This document shows, piece by piece, positions 15,546-23,850 of a stretch of 25,578 nucleotides of DNA. This stretch comes from Cyanobacteria bacterium UBA11153 (GTDB taxonomy: Bacteria > Cyanobacteriota > Cyanobacteriia > Cyanobacteriales > Coleofasciculaceae): assembly GCA_003511885.1 (NCBI GenBank), contig DOIX01000408.1, positions 3,814 through 29,391 on the forward strand, read 5' to 3'. The number at the start of each line of letters is the position of its first letter. Within the stretch, counting starts at the first letter, position 1. Made by a program: the position numbers and the translations under genes. The notes beneath the pieces are model-generated. The model was not told the DNA's origin and made no database searches. It saw only the letters and a list, made by a program, of their open reading frames with translations.

Positions 15546-15729
15546 GGCGAAGCTTGATGGTTTGGAAACAGTTTTGGATTTTCTCAAAGGGTTACAACCT
15601 AAAGTTGTGGCTCAAATTGCCAAAAAAGTCCTCGCACTCATTCGTAGACAAAACCTGCCTACACGGGTTAGTAAATATTTAATTTTTCAGGCTTGCTACC
15701 ACCAAGATCAGCTTAATCATAGCACATGA
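15526..15729 (+). pseudogene. RelE/ParE-type toxin remnant
   Basis: In a frame overlapping the end of the antitoxin gene, the DNA reads YSVWHKAKLDGLETVLDF, then LKGLQPKVVAQIAKKVLALI, which is the N-terminal helical half of a RelE-family toxin. No usable start codon is left. After about codon 35 the sequence departs from the family (RRQNLPTRVSKYL), and the catalytic C-terminal half is missing. The frame stays open to TGA 15727-15729, overlapping the methyltransferase ATG as ATGA, which could couple translation from an internal TTG or GTG. Confidence 0.75.
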
Positions 15730-16739
15730 GTTATGTAGAAAAAATTAACCATCTCCTGAAACCTACTCTATCTGGAAATCCCCTAGTAGTAGATTTATTT
15801 GCTGGATGTGGTGGCTTATCACTGGGTTTTGAAGCACAGGGTTTTGAGACAGAGGGTTTTGAAATGGATAGTGATTCCTGTGCCACTTATCGCAAAAACT
15901 TAAATGGTAAATGTACCCAGCTTGTCTTAACCCCAGAAACCGATTTACCTCCTGCAAAAATCCTAATTGGTGGTCCTCCCTGTCAGCCTTTTAGTGTTGG
16001 TGGCAATCAAAAAGGTTTAAAAGACTCGCGGGATGGCTTTCCGATTTTTATTGCTGCTGTCAAAAGACTCCAGCCTGAGATCTGGCTGTTTGAAAATGTA
16101 CGCGGCTTGCTATATCGCAATAAGTGGTATTTAGATGAAATTACCCAAGCATTACAAAGACTAGGGTACATGATTGAAATTAAGTTATTAAATGCGGTTG
16201 ACTTTGGCATTCCTCAAAATCGAGAACGTCTGATCGTAGTTGGTCATCAAGGTAATTTTAGCTTTCCCCAGCCAGGGGAGAGAAAAATTACCGCTGGGGA
16301 AGCATTAGGGGAACTAGCATTGCAAACTCCCCCTACATCTAAATTTCTCACACCTAGTATGGATCAATATGTTGCTAAGTATGAAAGAGCCTCATCTTGC
16401 AAACAACCTCGCGATCTTCATTTAGATAAACCATCTCGCACTTTAACCTGTAGAAACCTAGCAGGTGCAACAGGAGATATGCAGCGAATTAAGCTTCCTG
16501 ATGGCAGAAGGAGACGCTTACTCTTAAGAGAAGCAGCGCGTTTGCAAAGTTTTCCAGATTGGTTTGAATTTATAGGGAGTGAAACCAGTTGTTTTAATCA
16601 AGTCGGTAATGCTGTACCTCCTTTATTGGCTTTCCATCTGGCTGGTAGAGTACGTGCTTATTTAAAATCCCCTCAACGTTTATCCCCAAGGGAGATAGAA
16701 AGTAAACAATTACCCATCCAGCTTTCACTACCTTTATAA
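15726..16739 (+). CDS. DNA (cytosine-5-)-methyltransferase, type II
   Basis: The 337-residue enzyme shows the ordered C5-methyltransferase motifs: I DLFAGCGG (23-30, SAM binding), IV GGPPCQPFS with catalytic Cys86, VI FENV (Glu122), VIII QNRERL (163-168), and X NQVGNAVPP (290-298). The target recognition region between VIII and IX (about 185-240) is short. It methylates cytosine in a specific DNA site to protect the host from the nuclease encoded 9 nt downstream. Start is the ATG at 15726, overlapping the end of the toxin remnant frame. All catalytic residues are intact. Confidence 0.93.
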   Translation: MSYVEKINHLLKPTLSGNPLVVDLFAGCGGLSLGFEAQGFETEGFEMDSDSCATYRKNLNGKCTQLVLTPETDLPPAKILIGGPPCQPFSVGGNQKGLKDSRDGFPIFIAAVKRLQPEIWLFENVRGLLYRNKWYLDEITQALQRLGYMIEIKLLNAVDFGIPQNRERLIVVGHQGNFSFPQPGERKITAGEALGELALQTPPTSKFLTPSMDQYVAKYERASSCKQPRDLHLDKPSRTLTCRNLAGATGDMQRIKLPDGRRRRLLLREAARLQSFPDWFEFIGSETSCFNQVGNAVPPLLAFHLAGRVRAYLKSPQRLSPREIESKQLPIQLSLPL

Positions 16740-16748
16740 AATTAAAAA

Positions 16749-17756
16749 ATGTCTAAATTACCACAGTATATTACCAAGTCAGATAAGCCAGTCCAACTGC
16801 AACAACTGATTAATGCTGCTTTATATATTCTGGCTAAGTTCGGAGTACCTATTGCCAATTTGAGTCAAAGGCGTATGGAAAGAGTTGCTATGGCTTTCTT
16901 AGCTGTAGCAAATGTCAAAACCGATAATGACTGGGTAAAAGTAGATAGTCGTCATGCTTTGAGGACGAGAGAAATTATTAGATATTGGAATAATTATTTT
17001 AATGAAACAGTATCTGAAAGTTCTTATGATGACATACGGAGAAAAGATTTAAAACTCTCTGTACTAGCAGGAATAATTCTAGCAAGTTCAGCCAATCCTA
17101 ATGCAGCACGAAATGATGGCACGAGAGCCTTTGCCTTAAATCCAGACTATGTGGCTTTGCTCAGAACATTTGGCTCTGATGGCTGGGATACTAAGGTTGA
17201 GGAATTTTTGGCAGACAAAATTAGCCTAAAAGACCAGCTTTCAGATCGACGAGATTTGAGTTTAATCCCGGTTAAGTTTCCTTCAGGTAAAATTGCTGAA
17301 TTTAGTCCTGGTAAGCATAATGAATTACAAAAAGCTATTATCGAAGAATTTCTACCTCGCTATGGCTATGGTGCAGAAGTATTGTATGTCGGCGACACAG
17401 CCAAGAAATTCCTTCACTTAGAAAAAGAGCGACTTGAAGCACTTCATTTTTTTGAACTATCTCATGGTGAATTACCAGATATAGTAGCTTACTCAGAACA
17501 GAGAAATTGGCTTTACCTCATCGAAGCAGTTCATACTTCCGGTTCGATTTCTCCTGTACGTCTTTTGGAGTTGAAAAAGCTAACAGATGAATGTACTGCT
17601 GATATCATTTTTGTGACTGCTTTTCTTAACCGTAATACTTTTCGCCAGTTTGTTTCAGATATTGCTTGGGAAACAGAAGTCTGGATTGCCGATACCCCAG
17701 ATCATCTGATTCACTTCGATGGAGATAAATTTTTAGGCTCCTATTCGCCAAAATAA
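16749..17756 (+). CDS. BsuBI/PstI-family type II restriction endonuclease
   Basis: A 335-residue protein with the two-part BsuBI/PstI layout: an N-terminal helical/winged domain (about 15-165, containing MERVAMAFLAVANVK) and a C-terminal nuclease domain. The latter has FSPGKHNELQKAIIEEFLPR (185-204), VLYVGDTAKK, PDIVAY (Asp244), RNWLYLIEAV (Glu259) and AWETEVWIADTPDHLIHFDG near the end. These blocks are typical of the family, which cuts CTGCAG in BsuBI and PstI. It directly follows the C5-methyltransferase on one transcript. The classic partners of this nuclease family are adenine methyltransferases, so the cytosine partner is unusual and the recognition site cannot be taken from PstI. Confidence 0.9.
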   Translation: MSKLPQYITKSDKPVQLQQLINAALYILAKFGVPIANLSQRRMERVAMAFLAVANVKTDNDWVKVDSRHALRTREIIRYWNNYFNETVSESSYDDIRRKDLKLSVLAGIILASSANPNAARNDGTRAFALNPDYVALLRTFGSDGWDTKVEEFLADKISLKDQLSDRRDLSLIPVKFPSGKIAEFSPGKHNELQKAIIEEFLPRYGYGAEVLYVGDTAKKFLHLEKERLEALHFFELSHGELPDIVAYSEQRNWLYLIEAVHTSGSISPVRLLELKKLTDECTADIIFVTAFLNRNTFRQFVSDIAWETEVWIADTPDHLIHFDGDKFLGSYSPK

Positions 17757-17898
17757 CCTGAGTTCGACGGAGGCTGAAACACTGATTCCTTCTTTGGCTG
17801 AAAGCCTTATTCTTTCGTGGTAAGACTCAAAATTTAGCTTTTCATCGAACTGAGGTCAAAATAAGTGGAGAGTGCGATAATCATTATCCTATACTGGC

Positions 17899-17979
17899 AA
17901 TATATCCTGAGAGGCTTTGCTCAAATTCTAAATTTATCAAGGTTTGCGAAAAGACTTAGTGAAACATTTTAGCGATCGC
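17899..17979 (+). pseudogene. CopG-like antitoxin fragment
   Basis: This stretch aligns with 15010-15090 of the CopG-like antitoxin gene: EALLKF, then a stop, then QGLRKDLVKHFSDR. It ends in a plain HIP1 octamer at 17972-17979, where the other copy has the 21-nt repeat gain. Both ends of the gene are absent and an in-frame TAA is present, so it is dead. Confidence 0.75.
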
Positions 17980-17995
17980 CAGGTGAAAACATGGC

Positions 17996-18022
17996 AACGG
18001 ATGCGTAACGGATGTAACGGAT
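17996..18022. repeat. Three AACGGAT units in short tandem
   Basis: AACGGAT occurs at 17996, 18007 and 18016, separated by 4 and 2 nt. Too short to assign a function. Confidence 0.5.
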
Positions 18023-18074
18023 AGCTATGCCAATTAAAACGAAGTAATCAATCTCGATTTCCGATCATACCTCC

Positions 18075-18170
18075 TCAAAAAACCCTTTGCGCCCTTTGCG
18101 TTAAAAAAACAACCCTCCCCTCCTCCGCGTACCTCTGTGAAACCCTCTGTGTACCTCTGTGTTAAAAAAA
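18075..18170. repeat. Inverted AACGCAAAGG tract and CCTCTGTG units
   Basis: CCCTTTGCGCCCTTTGCGTT is the reverse complement of the AACGCAAAGG repeat. It is followed by CTCTGTG three times and an A run. On the uvrA strand it lies directly after the stop codon. Confidence 0.6.
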
Positions 18171-18173
18171 AAC

Positions 18174-21056
18174 CTACCCCAAAACCCCCCGCAAAACCTC
18201 CCCCGTAAAAGACCCAACATTCCCCACCAAATCCTCCGGCGTACCCACAGCAACAATTTCCCCTCCCTTATCCCCACCTTCCGGACCCAAATCTATCACC
18301 CAATCCGCACACCGAATCACATCCAAATTATGCTCAATCACCAAAATAGAATTCCCCTTATCCACCAACCGCTGCAAAACATTCAATAATTGATGGACAT
18401 CATAAAAAGATAACCCTGTTGTCGGTTCATCTATTAAATAAAGAGTCTTCCCCGTCGCCCTTTTCGATAATTCTGTCGCTAATTTTACCCGCTGCGCCTC
18501 TCCCCCAGATAAAGTAGGTGCAGTTTGTCCTAAACGAATATATCCTAATCCCACATCCACTAAAGTTTGTAAACGAGTCACCGCCCTAGGAATATTCTGA
18601 AATACTTCCAACCCTTCTTCCACTGTCATATTCAAAACATCAGCAATGGAAAATCCTTTATACTTCACCTGCAAAGTTTCCCGATGATATCTCGCCCCTT
18701 TACAAATATCGCACTGAACATAAACATCGGGTAAAAAATTCATCTCTATGATATTTACCCCTTGTCCGCCACAAGCTTCGCATCTGCCACCTTTGACGTT
18801 AAAAGAAAACTGTCCGGCTTTATATCCTCTGGCTTTGGCTTCGATAGTTTGAGCAAATATTTCGCGAATACTATCGAAAATTCCGGTATAAGTGGCGGGA
18901 TTGGAACGAGGTGTCCTCCCAATGGGCGATTGGTCGATGACAATGGCTTTATCAATTGCTTCTAATCCTTTAATTGCACCTAATTCTTTAGGAAAAGGGA
19001 CGTTTTTGGTAAGGTGATGTTGTAGGGCAGGATATAAAAGTTCGTTCATTAAGGTAGATTTGCCGGAACCAGATACGCCAGTAATACAAACCAGTTTACC
19101 GAGGGGAATTTCTACATCTATATGTTTGAGGTTATTTTTATGGGCATTTTTAATAAACAGCGATCGCGAATTTCCTGCTCTCCTGACTTTAGGTGTCTCT
19201 ATGACGCGCTTTCCGGATAAATATGCCCCGGTTAAAGATACTTCTGATGCCAGTAATTTATCTAATTTTCCTTCAACTACTATTTCCCCTCCATGAATTC
19301 CGGCTTTGGGACCAATATCGACAATCCAATCGGCAGTCCGAATGGTTTCTTCATCGTGTTCGACGACGATTAAGGTATTGCCTAAATCCCGTAACTTTTT
19401 TAAGGTAGTCAATAACCGATGATTATCTCGTTGATGCAAGCCAATACTGGGTTCGTCTAATACATACAAAACTCCTGTTAAACCGGAACCAATTTGGGTG
19501 GCTAATCTAATTCTTTGGGCTTCTCCCCCAGAAAGAGTCATGGCGGCTCGATCAAGAGTTAAATAATCTAATCCTACATCTAATAAAAACTGCAATCTCG
19601 CTTTGATTTCTTTTAAAGCTAATTCCCCAATTTGGGCTTGACGCGGAGTAAGTTGTAATTTCTCTATCCTGTCCCGACATTCCTGAATCGAGACTTCAGT
19701 TAAATCGGTAATTCGATATTGTCCTAACCTTACCGATAATGCTTCTGGTTTTAATCTTTTCCCGTGACAAACTTCACAAGGGCTAGTCATGAGATAGGGT
19801 TCTAACTTTTGCTTTTGTAAGTCGGAATTGGTTTCATCATATTGCTTTTGCAGGATGGTAATTACACCCCGATATCTACGGTAATCCTGATATTCTTCCA
19901 CCCAAACCGATTTCTCAGATCCATATAAAATTACCTCTTCCTGTTGGGATGTCAGTTTATGCCAAGGAGTTTTAAGTTCAAAACCATACTCTTCCCCCAA
20001 ACTAGATAACAGCGATAAATAGTAAGAATTATCTTTATCTGACCAAGGCGCGATTGCGCTATAAACAGGTTGCTTCTGGTCTGGTACTACCAATTCCACC
20101 GCAAATGTCCGCAAACTCCCCAACCCGTGACAGTGCGGACAAGCCCCATAAGGGGAATTGAAAGAAAATAGCCTCGGTGATAGTTCCTCCATCACCGCCC
20201 CATGTTCCGGACAAGCAAAATTTTCCGAAAATACCAATTCTTTCAGTAATTCTTCATCGGAAATACTTGCATTTTCTGGGTCAGTTGATATATACTTACT
20301 CTCTAGATAGTTGGTTTTCTCTGTTTGTATCAATGTATCATTTAATACCTCAACTACTGCAATCCCATTAGATCTACGCAAACAAGTAGTCAGAGAATCC
20401 GTCAAACGCTCCTCAATACCAGGCTTTTTGATTAAGCGGTCAATCACCACATCTATATTATGTGTATAATTTTTATCCAAATTTAGAGAATTTGACAGTT
20501 CAAAAACCTCGCCATCGACCTTCCCGCGAACAAATCCTTCCGCCAGCAAACTAGAGATAAGCTTCTTGTGCGTCCCCTTTTTCCCTCGCACCACAGGAGC
20601 AAGGATGTGGAACTTAGTCCGATCCGGAAGTGCCATGACGCGATCGCACATTTCATCGATAGTTTGGGGGGTAATCGAGCGATCGCATTTCGGGCAATGA
20701 GGTGCGCCTGCCCGACCAAAGAGCAATCGCAGGTAATCGTAAATTTCGGTAACTGTACCCACACTGGAACGAGGATTGTGGGAGGTGGATTTTTGGTCGA
20801 TGGAAATGGCAGGGCTTAATCCTTCGATGGCATCCACATCCGGTTTATCCAGTTGTCCGAGAAATTGACGGGCGTAAGCGCTGAGGGATTCCACGTAACG
20901 GCGCTGTCCTTCAGCAAAGATGGTGTCGAAGGCGAGAGAGGATTTGCCGGAACCAGATACGCCTGTGAAGACGATAATGCGATCGCGCGGGAGGTCGAGG
21001 TTGATGTTTTTGAGGTTATGTTGTCTGGCTCCGCGTATGGTGATGGTATTTGGCAT
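18174..21056 (-). CDS. uvrA: Excinuclease ABC subunit A (UvrA)
   Basis: This is a full-length 960-residue UvrA, the damage-sensing dimeric ATPase of nucleotide excision repair that loads UvrB on DNA. Visible features are Walker A GVSGSGKSS (32-40, Lys38), zinc-binding clusters beginning CPKC, CEVC and CEACGG...CDIC, the first signature LSGGEAQRIRLA with LYVLDEPSIGLH, a second Walker A GVSGSGKST, and the second signature LSGGEAQRVKLA with LYLIDEPTTGL. No lesion is seen. Its first ~86 codons and 53 bp of leader are duplicated at 25037-25348, so ~3.9 kb of accessory DNA now separates it from its probable ancestral upstream region. Confidence 0.97.
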   Translation of the reverse strand: MPNTITIRGARQHNLKNINLDLPRDRIIVFTGVSGSGKSSLAFDTIFAEGQRRYVESLSAYARQFLGQLDKPDVDAIEGLSPAISIDQKSTSHNPRSSVGTVTEIYDYLRLLFGRAGAPHCPKCDRSITPQTIDEMCDRVMALPDRTKFHILAPVVRGKKGTHKKLISSLLAEGFVRGKVDGEVFELSNSLNLDKNYTHNIDVVIDRLIKKPGIEERLTDSLTTCLRRSNGIAVVEVLNDTLIQTEKTNYLESKYISTDPENASISDEELLKELVFSENFACPEHGAVMEELSPRLFSFNSPYGACPHCHGLGSLRTFAVELVVPDQKQPVYSAIAPWSDKDNSYYLSLLSSLGEEYGFELKTPWHKLTSQQEEVILYGSEKSVWVEEYQDYRRYRGVITILQKQYDETNSDLQKQKLEPYLMTSPCEVCHGKRLKPEALSVRLGQYRITDLTEVSIQECRDRIEKLQLTPRQAQIGELALKEIKARLQFLLDVGLDYLTLDRAAMTLSGGEAQRIRLATQIGSGLTGVLYVLDEPSIGLHQRDNHRLLTTLKKLRDLGNTLIVVEHDEETIRTADWIVDIGPKAGIHGGEIVVEGKLDKLLASEVSLTGAYLSGKRVIETPKVRRAGNSRSLFIKNAHKNNLKHIDVEIPLGKLVCITGVSGSGKSTLMNELLYPALQHHLTKNVPFPKELGAIKGLEAIDKAIVIDQSPIGRTPRSNPATYTGIFDSIREIFAQTIEAKARGYKAGQFSFNVKGGRCEACGGQGVNIIEMNFLPDVYVQCDICKGARYHRETLQVKYKGFSIADVLNMTVEEGLEVFQNIPRAVTRLQTLVDVGLGYIRLGQTAPTLSGGEAQRVKLATELSKRATGKTLYLIDEPTTGLSFYDVHQLLNVLQRLVDKGNSILVIEHNLDVIRCADWVIDLGPEGGDKGGEIVAVGTPEDLVGNVGSFTGEVLRGVLG

Positions 21057-21109
21057 TTTTGGGGTGGGGTGTTTTTATTGATTTTAGCGGGGTTTGTGGG
21101 TGGGGGTTT
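20799..21109 (-). repeat. Resident copy of the uvrA 5'-end repeat
   Basis: About 311 bp, covering the uvrA leader and first ~86 codons. It matches 25037-25348 with about 19 differences, one of them a 1-nt length change. Outside these limits the two flanks differ. Confidence 0.93.
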
Positions 21110-21205
21110 TTTTAACGCAGAGGGACGCGGAGGTTTCACAGAGGTTCGCAGAGGGTTTTTTTTAATGCAAAGGGCGCAAAGGTTAGCGCAAAGAGGTTGG
21201 TGGGA
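21110..21205. repeat. AACGCAGAGG / AACGCAAAGG tract upstream of uvrA
   Basis: T runs alternate with AACGCAGAGGGACGCGGAGG, TTCACAGAGGTTCGCAGAGG and GCAAAGGGCGCAAAGG. It is the same dispersed family as at 6374, 18075 and 25379, and lies exactly at the border of the uvrA repeat. Confidence 0.6.
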
Positions 21206-21292
21206 GTTGGGATAATATAATGGTGAGGAGTATAATATTTAACCTGGAACCTTAATCAGCTAAATATCTATATCAAATCGGGATACAAAAGT

Positions 21293-21544
21293 ATGACTAT
21301 TGAGCAAGCTATTTTGGAAAATGTGCGAGTCTTATCGCCACAGCAACAACAAGAAGTATTAGCTTTCATCAAGTTATTACAAACTGATGAGTGGGAAGAT
21401 GTCTATCAAGGGCGTTTTCAAGAATTGCGCCAAGAAATTCGGCTAGGAATTGATGCGGCAGATAGAGGTGAGTTAGTTGATGCTGAAGCAGTATTTCAAC
21501 AGTTGCGGCTTAAGCTGCAACAGTGTCGGGAAGAGGCAGGTTAA
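21293..21544 (+). CDS. Antitoxin of a ParE-type pair
   Basis: An 83-residue helical protein: MTIEQAILENVRVLSPQQQQ (1-20) then EVLAFIKLLQ, followed by a charged second half. The N-terminal VRxLxPxxQQEVLxFIxxL pattern is common to cyanobacterial DUF2281-like antitoxins. Its TAA overlaps the toxin ATG as TAATG (21542-21546), so the pair is co-translated. It should bind the ParE-like toxin encoded next; that toxin has a premature stop, so this antitoxin may have nothing to neutralise. Confidence 0.75.
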   Translation: MTIEQAILENVRVLSPQQQQEVLAFIKLLQTDEWEDVYQGRFQELRQEIRLGIDAADRGELVDAEAVFQQLRLKLQQCREEAG

Positions 21545-21843
21545 TGAGTGGAATTTGCAAATTTACGGTTCCTGCGAGTCGGGATATTGAAAATATTATT
21601 GACTACATTGCTGAAGTAAGCAGTTTTGATGCAGCAGAAAATTTCCTCAGTAAAATCAACAACAAGTGTAACACCTTGACTGATTTTCCTGGCATGGGAC
21701 GTAGACGAGACGAGTTAGCAGCAAATGTCCGTAGTTTTCCTGTGGAAGATTACCTGATTTTTTATCGTGCTAGTGCCGAAGGAATATAAATTTTGCGGGT
21801 TGTCAGCGGCTACCGAGATTTGGAAAATTTGTTCTCAGATTAG
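21544..21843 (+). pseudogene. ParE-type toxin with premature stop
   Basis: From ATG 21544 the frame reads a typical RelE/ParE protein: FTVPASRDIENIIDYIAE, FPGMGRRRDELAANVRSFPV, YLIFYRASAEGI. A TAA at codon 82 (21787-21789) interrupts it. The frame then continues ILRVVSGYRDLENLFSD to TAG at 21841-21843, which is the normal family C-terminus. One base change (GAA to TAA is the simplest) explains the stop. The lost strand ILRVVSGYRDL is part of the ParE core, so the toxin is probably inactive, though an 81-residue product could still be made. An alternative start upstream at 21523 is less likely than the TAATG overlap. Confidence 0.85.
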
Positions 21844-21893
21844 GGAAATACAGATCGTAACAAACTCTATATTAGAGGAAAGGAGGTCAACTT

Positions 21894-22017
21894 ATGAAAA
21901 CTGAAGCTAAGAGTTATTCTCGAACCTAGTGATGAAGGTGGCTATACTATTTATGTTCCTTCTTTTGGAGAACTAGATCGCATTTTTACTCATATTAATG
22001 GCATGATGGCAGCCTGA
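21894..22017 (+). pseudogene. HicB-type antitoxin remnant
   Basis: A strong AGGAGGT (21881-21887) precedes ATG 21894. The frame from the ATG stops within 12 codons, but the next frame reads VILEPSDEGGYTIYVPSFGE, the N-terminal signature of HicB antitoxins, ending at TGA 22015. A one-base frame change separates start and body, and the rest of HicB is missing. No HicA toxin is seen. Confidence 0.7.
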
Positions 22018-22044
22018 ATCGGGAGAAGACATACTACGGGAGAG

Positions 22045-22082
22045 CCTCTAAATGTACATTGCTAAATTGTTAGAGGTTTTTT
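22045..22082 (+). terminator. Probable terminator with palindromic loop
   Basis: CCTCTAA (22045-22051) pairs with TTAGAGG (22070-22076), followed by TTTTTT. The 18-nt loop contains the palindrome AATGTACATT. On the plus strand it would end the ParE/HicB transcript. It overlaps the stop codon of the minus-strand reverse transcriptase remnant. Confidence 0.65.
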
Positions 22083-22615
22083 GCCCATTTAGCCAGAACC
22101 GTCTCAAACGGTCTAGTGAGTGTCAATCTATTTAAAAAATACTTCTTTTCATCTTTTGGAAATCCTGAACTACCATATATATATGCAATTTGTTGCCAAT
22201 AATCCATTGTCTGATAGCTTTCTTTATGCTCTCGAAGCCAATCAAAAGCTAAATTCTGTTTGGCTGACAAGAGAATTTCTCTTCTAACAAATGGCTCGCT
22301 AGATGTATATCGTCTAGCTAAATTTGAAAAATGATTGATATATTGATTTTTAGTAAAAAGACTCAGAATAGAAAGCCGAAAGTATTCGTTACCTCGCACT
22401 TCATTAGAATCGAGCAAATCTAGTAGGATTGTTCCCACTCTCATCCATCTCTCTTGTTCCACAGATTGTACAGAGGTCAAATAAGTGCATATATTGGCAA
22501 AGCACGGTCCTAATTTTGCAATCTCGTCTAGGGAAATATCGATGGCACCAGGATGTCCTATCTGTGTTAATCGCCTGTAGAACCATCGAAGACGAATATA
22601 ATGGCTCTCTTTCAA
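22070..22615 (-). pseudogene. C-terminal part of a defence-type reverse transcriptase
   Basis: A 181-codon frame from TTG 22615 reading RLRWFYRRLTQIGHPGAIDI, then an all-helical region (EYFRLSILSLFTKNQYINHF, RREILLSAKQNLAFDWLREH) ending LAKWAKNL. This matches my picture of the helical C-terminal domain that follows the palm in Abi/DRT-class reverse transcriptases of cyanobacteria. Its start overlaps the stop of the N-terminal part as TTGA, and it is in another frame. With the part upstream it forms one gene that has lost an internal segment. It might still be translated by coupling, but without the catalytic region. Confidence 0.7.
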
Positions 22616-23313
22616 GTCAAGTTTATCCCCATAGAAGAAAGACTATTATCAATAGGTATCATTGCACTTTCAGCAATTAGATGTACAGGATGAGGACCTA
22701 CTGGTACTCCTCTAGATACTCCCGCTGTTGTTGATTCTAACAAAGAAATTATCCATTTTATGGCTTGATTAGGAAAGTCTGATGCGATCAACTGATTTTC
22801 GATGACATGATGATAAATTTGATTATAGAAATCAGCGATATCACAATACAAAATAGTACTAAACTTTTGACTTTCCTCATATACAGTTGTCCAAAAATCA
22901 TTCCATGAAGTTTGACTGGCATAGAGCCCCAATGTAATATCTGGTTTAAATCTATAACTGAATACTGTTGTACTTGGTAATCGTCGATCTTCAATACCTT
23001 GACCATACTGATAAATCAATGCGGACAGGATAATTGAATCTTGTGGATCTAATTGTGTTGCTTGGCGATATGCTATTTCATCTTTGGGGACAATGAATCG
23101 ACGACAAGAACCAGGAGGAAAAGAGGATAGATCTTTTCCTTCAATAAGCCTTACAAATTCATCAGCCATTTCATTAATGGCATTGATCTCTAGAATCTTA
23201 GGGAACAAATCTCCATCAGAATGACTATCTACAAATTTAATTGCCCAATGAATTGAATTGCTAGTTAACGACATATATAGTTTAGTTAGTAAGGTCTTTG
23301 GGAATTTTCCCAC
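22612..23313 (-). pseudogene. N-terminal part of a defence-type reverse transcriptase, catalytic loop lost
   Basis: This frame (233 codons from GTG 23313; ATG 23274 giving MSLTSNSIHWAIKFVDSHS is the likelier start) carries reverse transcriptase palm motifs: a fingers segment SCRRFIVPKDEIAYRQA, motif A ILYCDIADFYNQIYHH, and the motif B region GVSRGVPVGPHPVHLIAES followed by PIDNSLSSMGI. The YxDD loop should come directly after SSMGI, but the frame ends four residues on and the next readable protein is the distant helical domain. So an internal deletion removed YxDD and probably about a hundred residues, with a frame change. The sequence style is that of Abi/DRT antiphage RTs rather than group II intron or retron RTs. 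Enzyme activity is not expected. Confidence 0.75.
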
Positions 23314-23320
23314 CAGATGT

Positions 23321-23578
23321 TTAATTCAGTAAAGCTTCATATTCATCATGAGTACCAATCCAAAACCAGTAGTAATCGTCGCCCCTTTTCAAAGCTAATG
23401 CTCGATAGCCAGCACTCACACGCGCTGACCAGAGATTTTTCCCTACCTTCTTAAAATGTAGAGAGGGATGCAGTGAATTTTCTCGCCACAGTTGATAGGC
23501 TTTTTGAGCTTGTTCCTTCACCTCTGGCGATAATTCTCTATATGCTATCCAAAAATCAGTCGTTGCGAAGGACTTCAT
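23321..23578 (-). CDS. RelE/HigB-like toxin
   Basis: An 85-residue protein: helix pair YRELSPEVKEQAQKAYQLW (about 13-31), then HPSLHFKKVGKNLWSARV and GYRALALKRGDDYYWFWIGT, ending HDEYEALLN. This is the compact RelE fold of the cyanobacterial type that inhibits translation by mRNA cleavage. The gene starts inside the end of the antitoxin gene (23-nt overlap), so the order is antitoxin then toxin. No lesion is seen; this is one of the few toxins in the region that looks intact. Confidence 0.85.
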   Translation of the reverse strand: MKSFATTDFWIAYRELSPEVKEQAQKAYQLWRENSLHPSLHFKKVGKNLWSARVSAGYRALALKRGDDYYWFWIGTHDEYEALLN

Positions 23579-23777
23579 CTAAATCTCTCACTCTATTAGC
23601 TGCGATATCTGCTTCGGCTTTGGCAATCAAATTATTCAGTTTTCCCGATTGAAAATCTGCTTCTATTTCTCGATCCCATATTGCATCTAAATAGTGCTGA
23701 AGCCACACTGCCAGTTGGCGAATATCATTTTCTGGCAATTGTTTGATAGCGGTTTCAATCTCTGGCAAGGTAATCAT
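23556..23777 (-). CDS. Antitoxin of the RelE-like toxin
   Basis: A 73-residue protein MITLPEIETAIKQLPENDIR (1-20) onward, with KLNNLIAKAEADIAANRVRD in its tail. The pattern of an initial helix pair followed by 'IAxAxxDIxAxRVRDLDEVL' is typical of small antitoxins encoded upstream of RelE-like toxins in cyanobacteria. It overlaps the toxin start by 23 nt. Expected to bind the toxin and repress the pair's promoter between 23778 and 23850. Confidence 0.8.
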   Translation of the reverse strand: MITLPEIETAIKQLPENDIRQLAVWLQHYLDAIWDREIEADFQSGKLNNLIAKAEADIAANRVRDLDEVLRND

Positions 23778-23850
23778 AGGAAAGTTGACACTTTAAAAGC
23801 ACTTACATTGTATCATTTAGTCAAACATAATGTTCATATCGAGCAATTAT

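Larger units (their letters stand above)
17757..18173. other. Intergenic region with antitoxin debris and repeats
   Basis: No intact gene is seen. Left to right: an AGTTCGA (near 17763) / TCGAACT (near 17845) inverted pair, a CopG-like antitoxin fragment (17899-17979), three AACGGAT units, and the inverted AACGCAAAGG / CTCTGTG repeat tract before the uvrA stop. Confidence 0.6.

Noticed and set aside
18159..21215. Several plus-strand ORFs opposite uvrA
   Set aside because: All are antisense to an intact uvrA whose minus-strand reading explains the codon pattern fully.
22070..23313. Group II intron or retron reverse transcriptase
   Set aside because: No intron RNA domains, maturase domain or msr/msd-like inverted repeats are seen nearby, and the C-terminal part is the helical domain of Abi/DRT enzymes.
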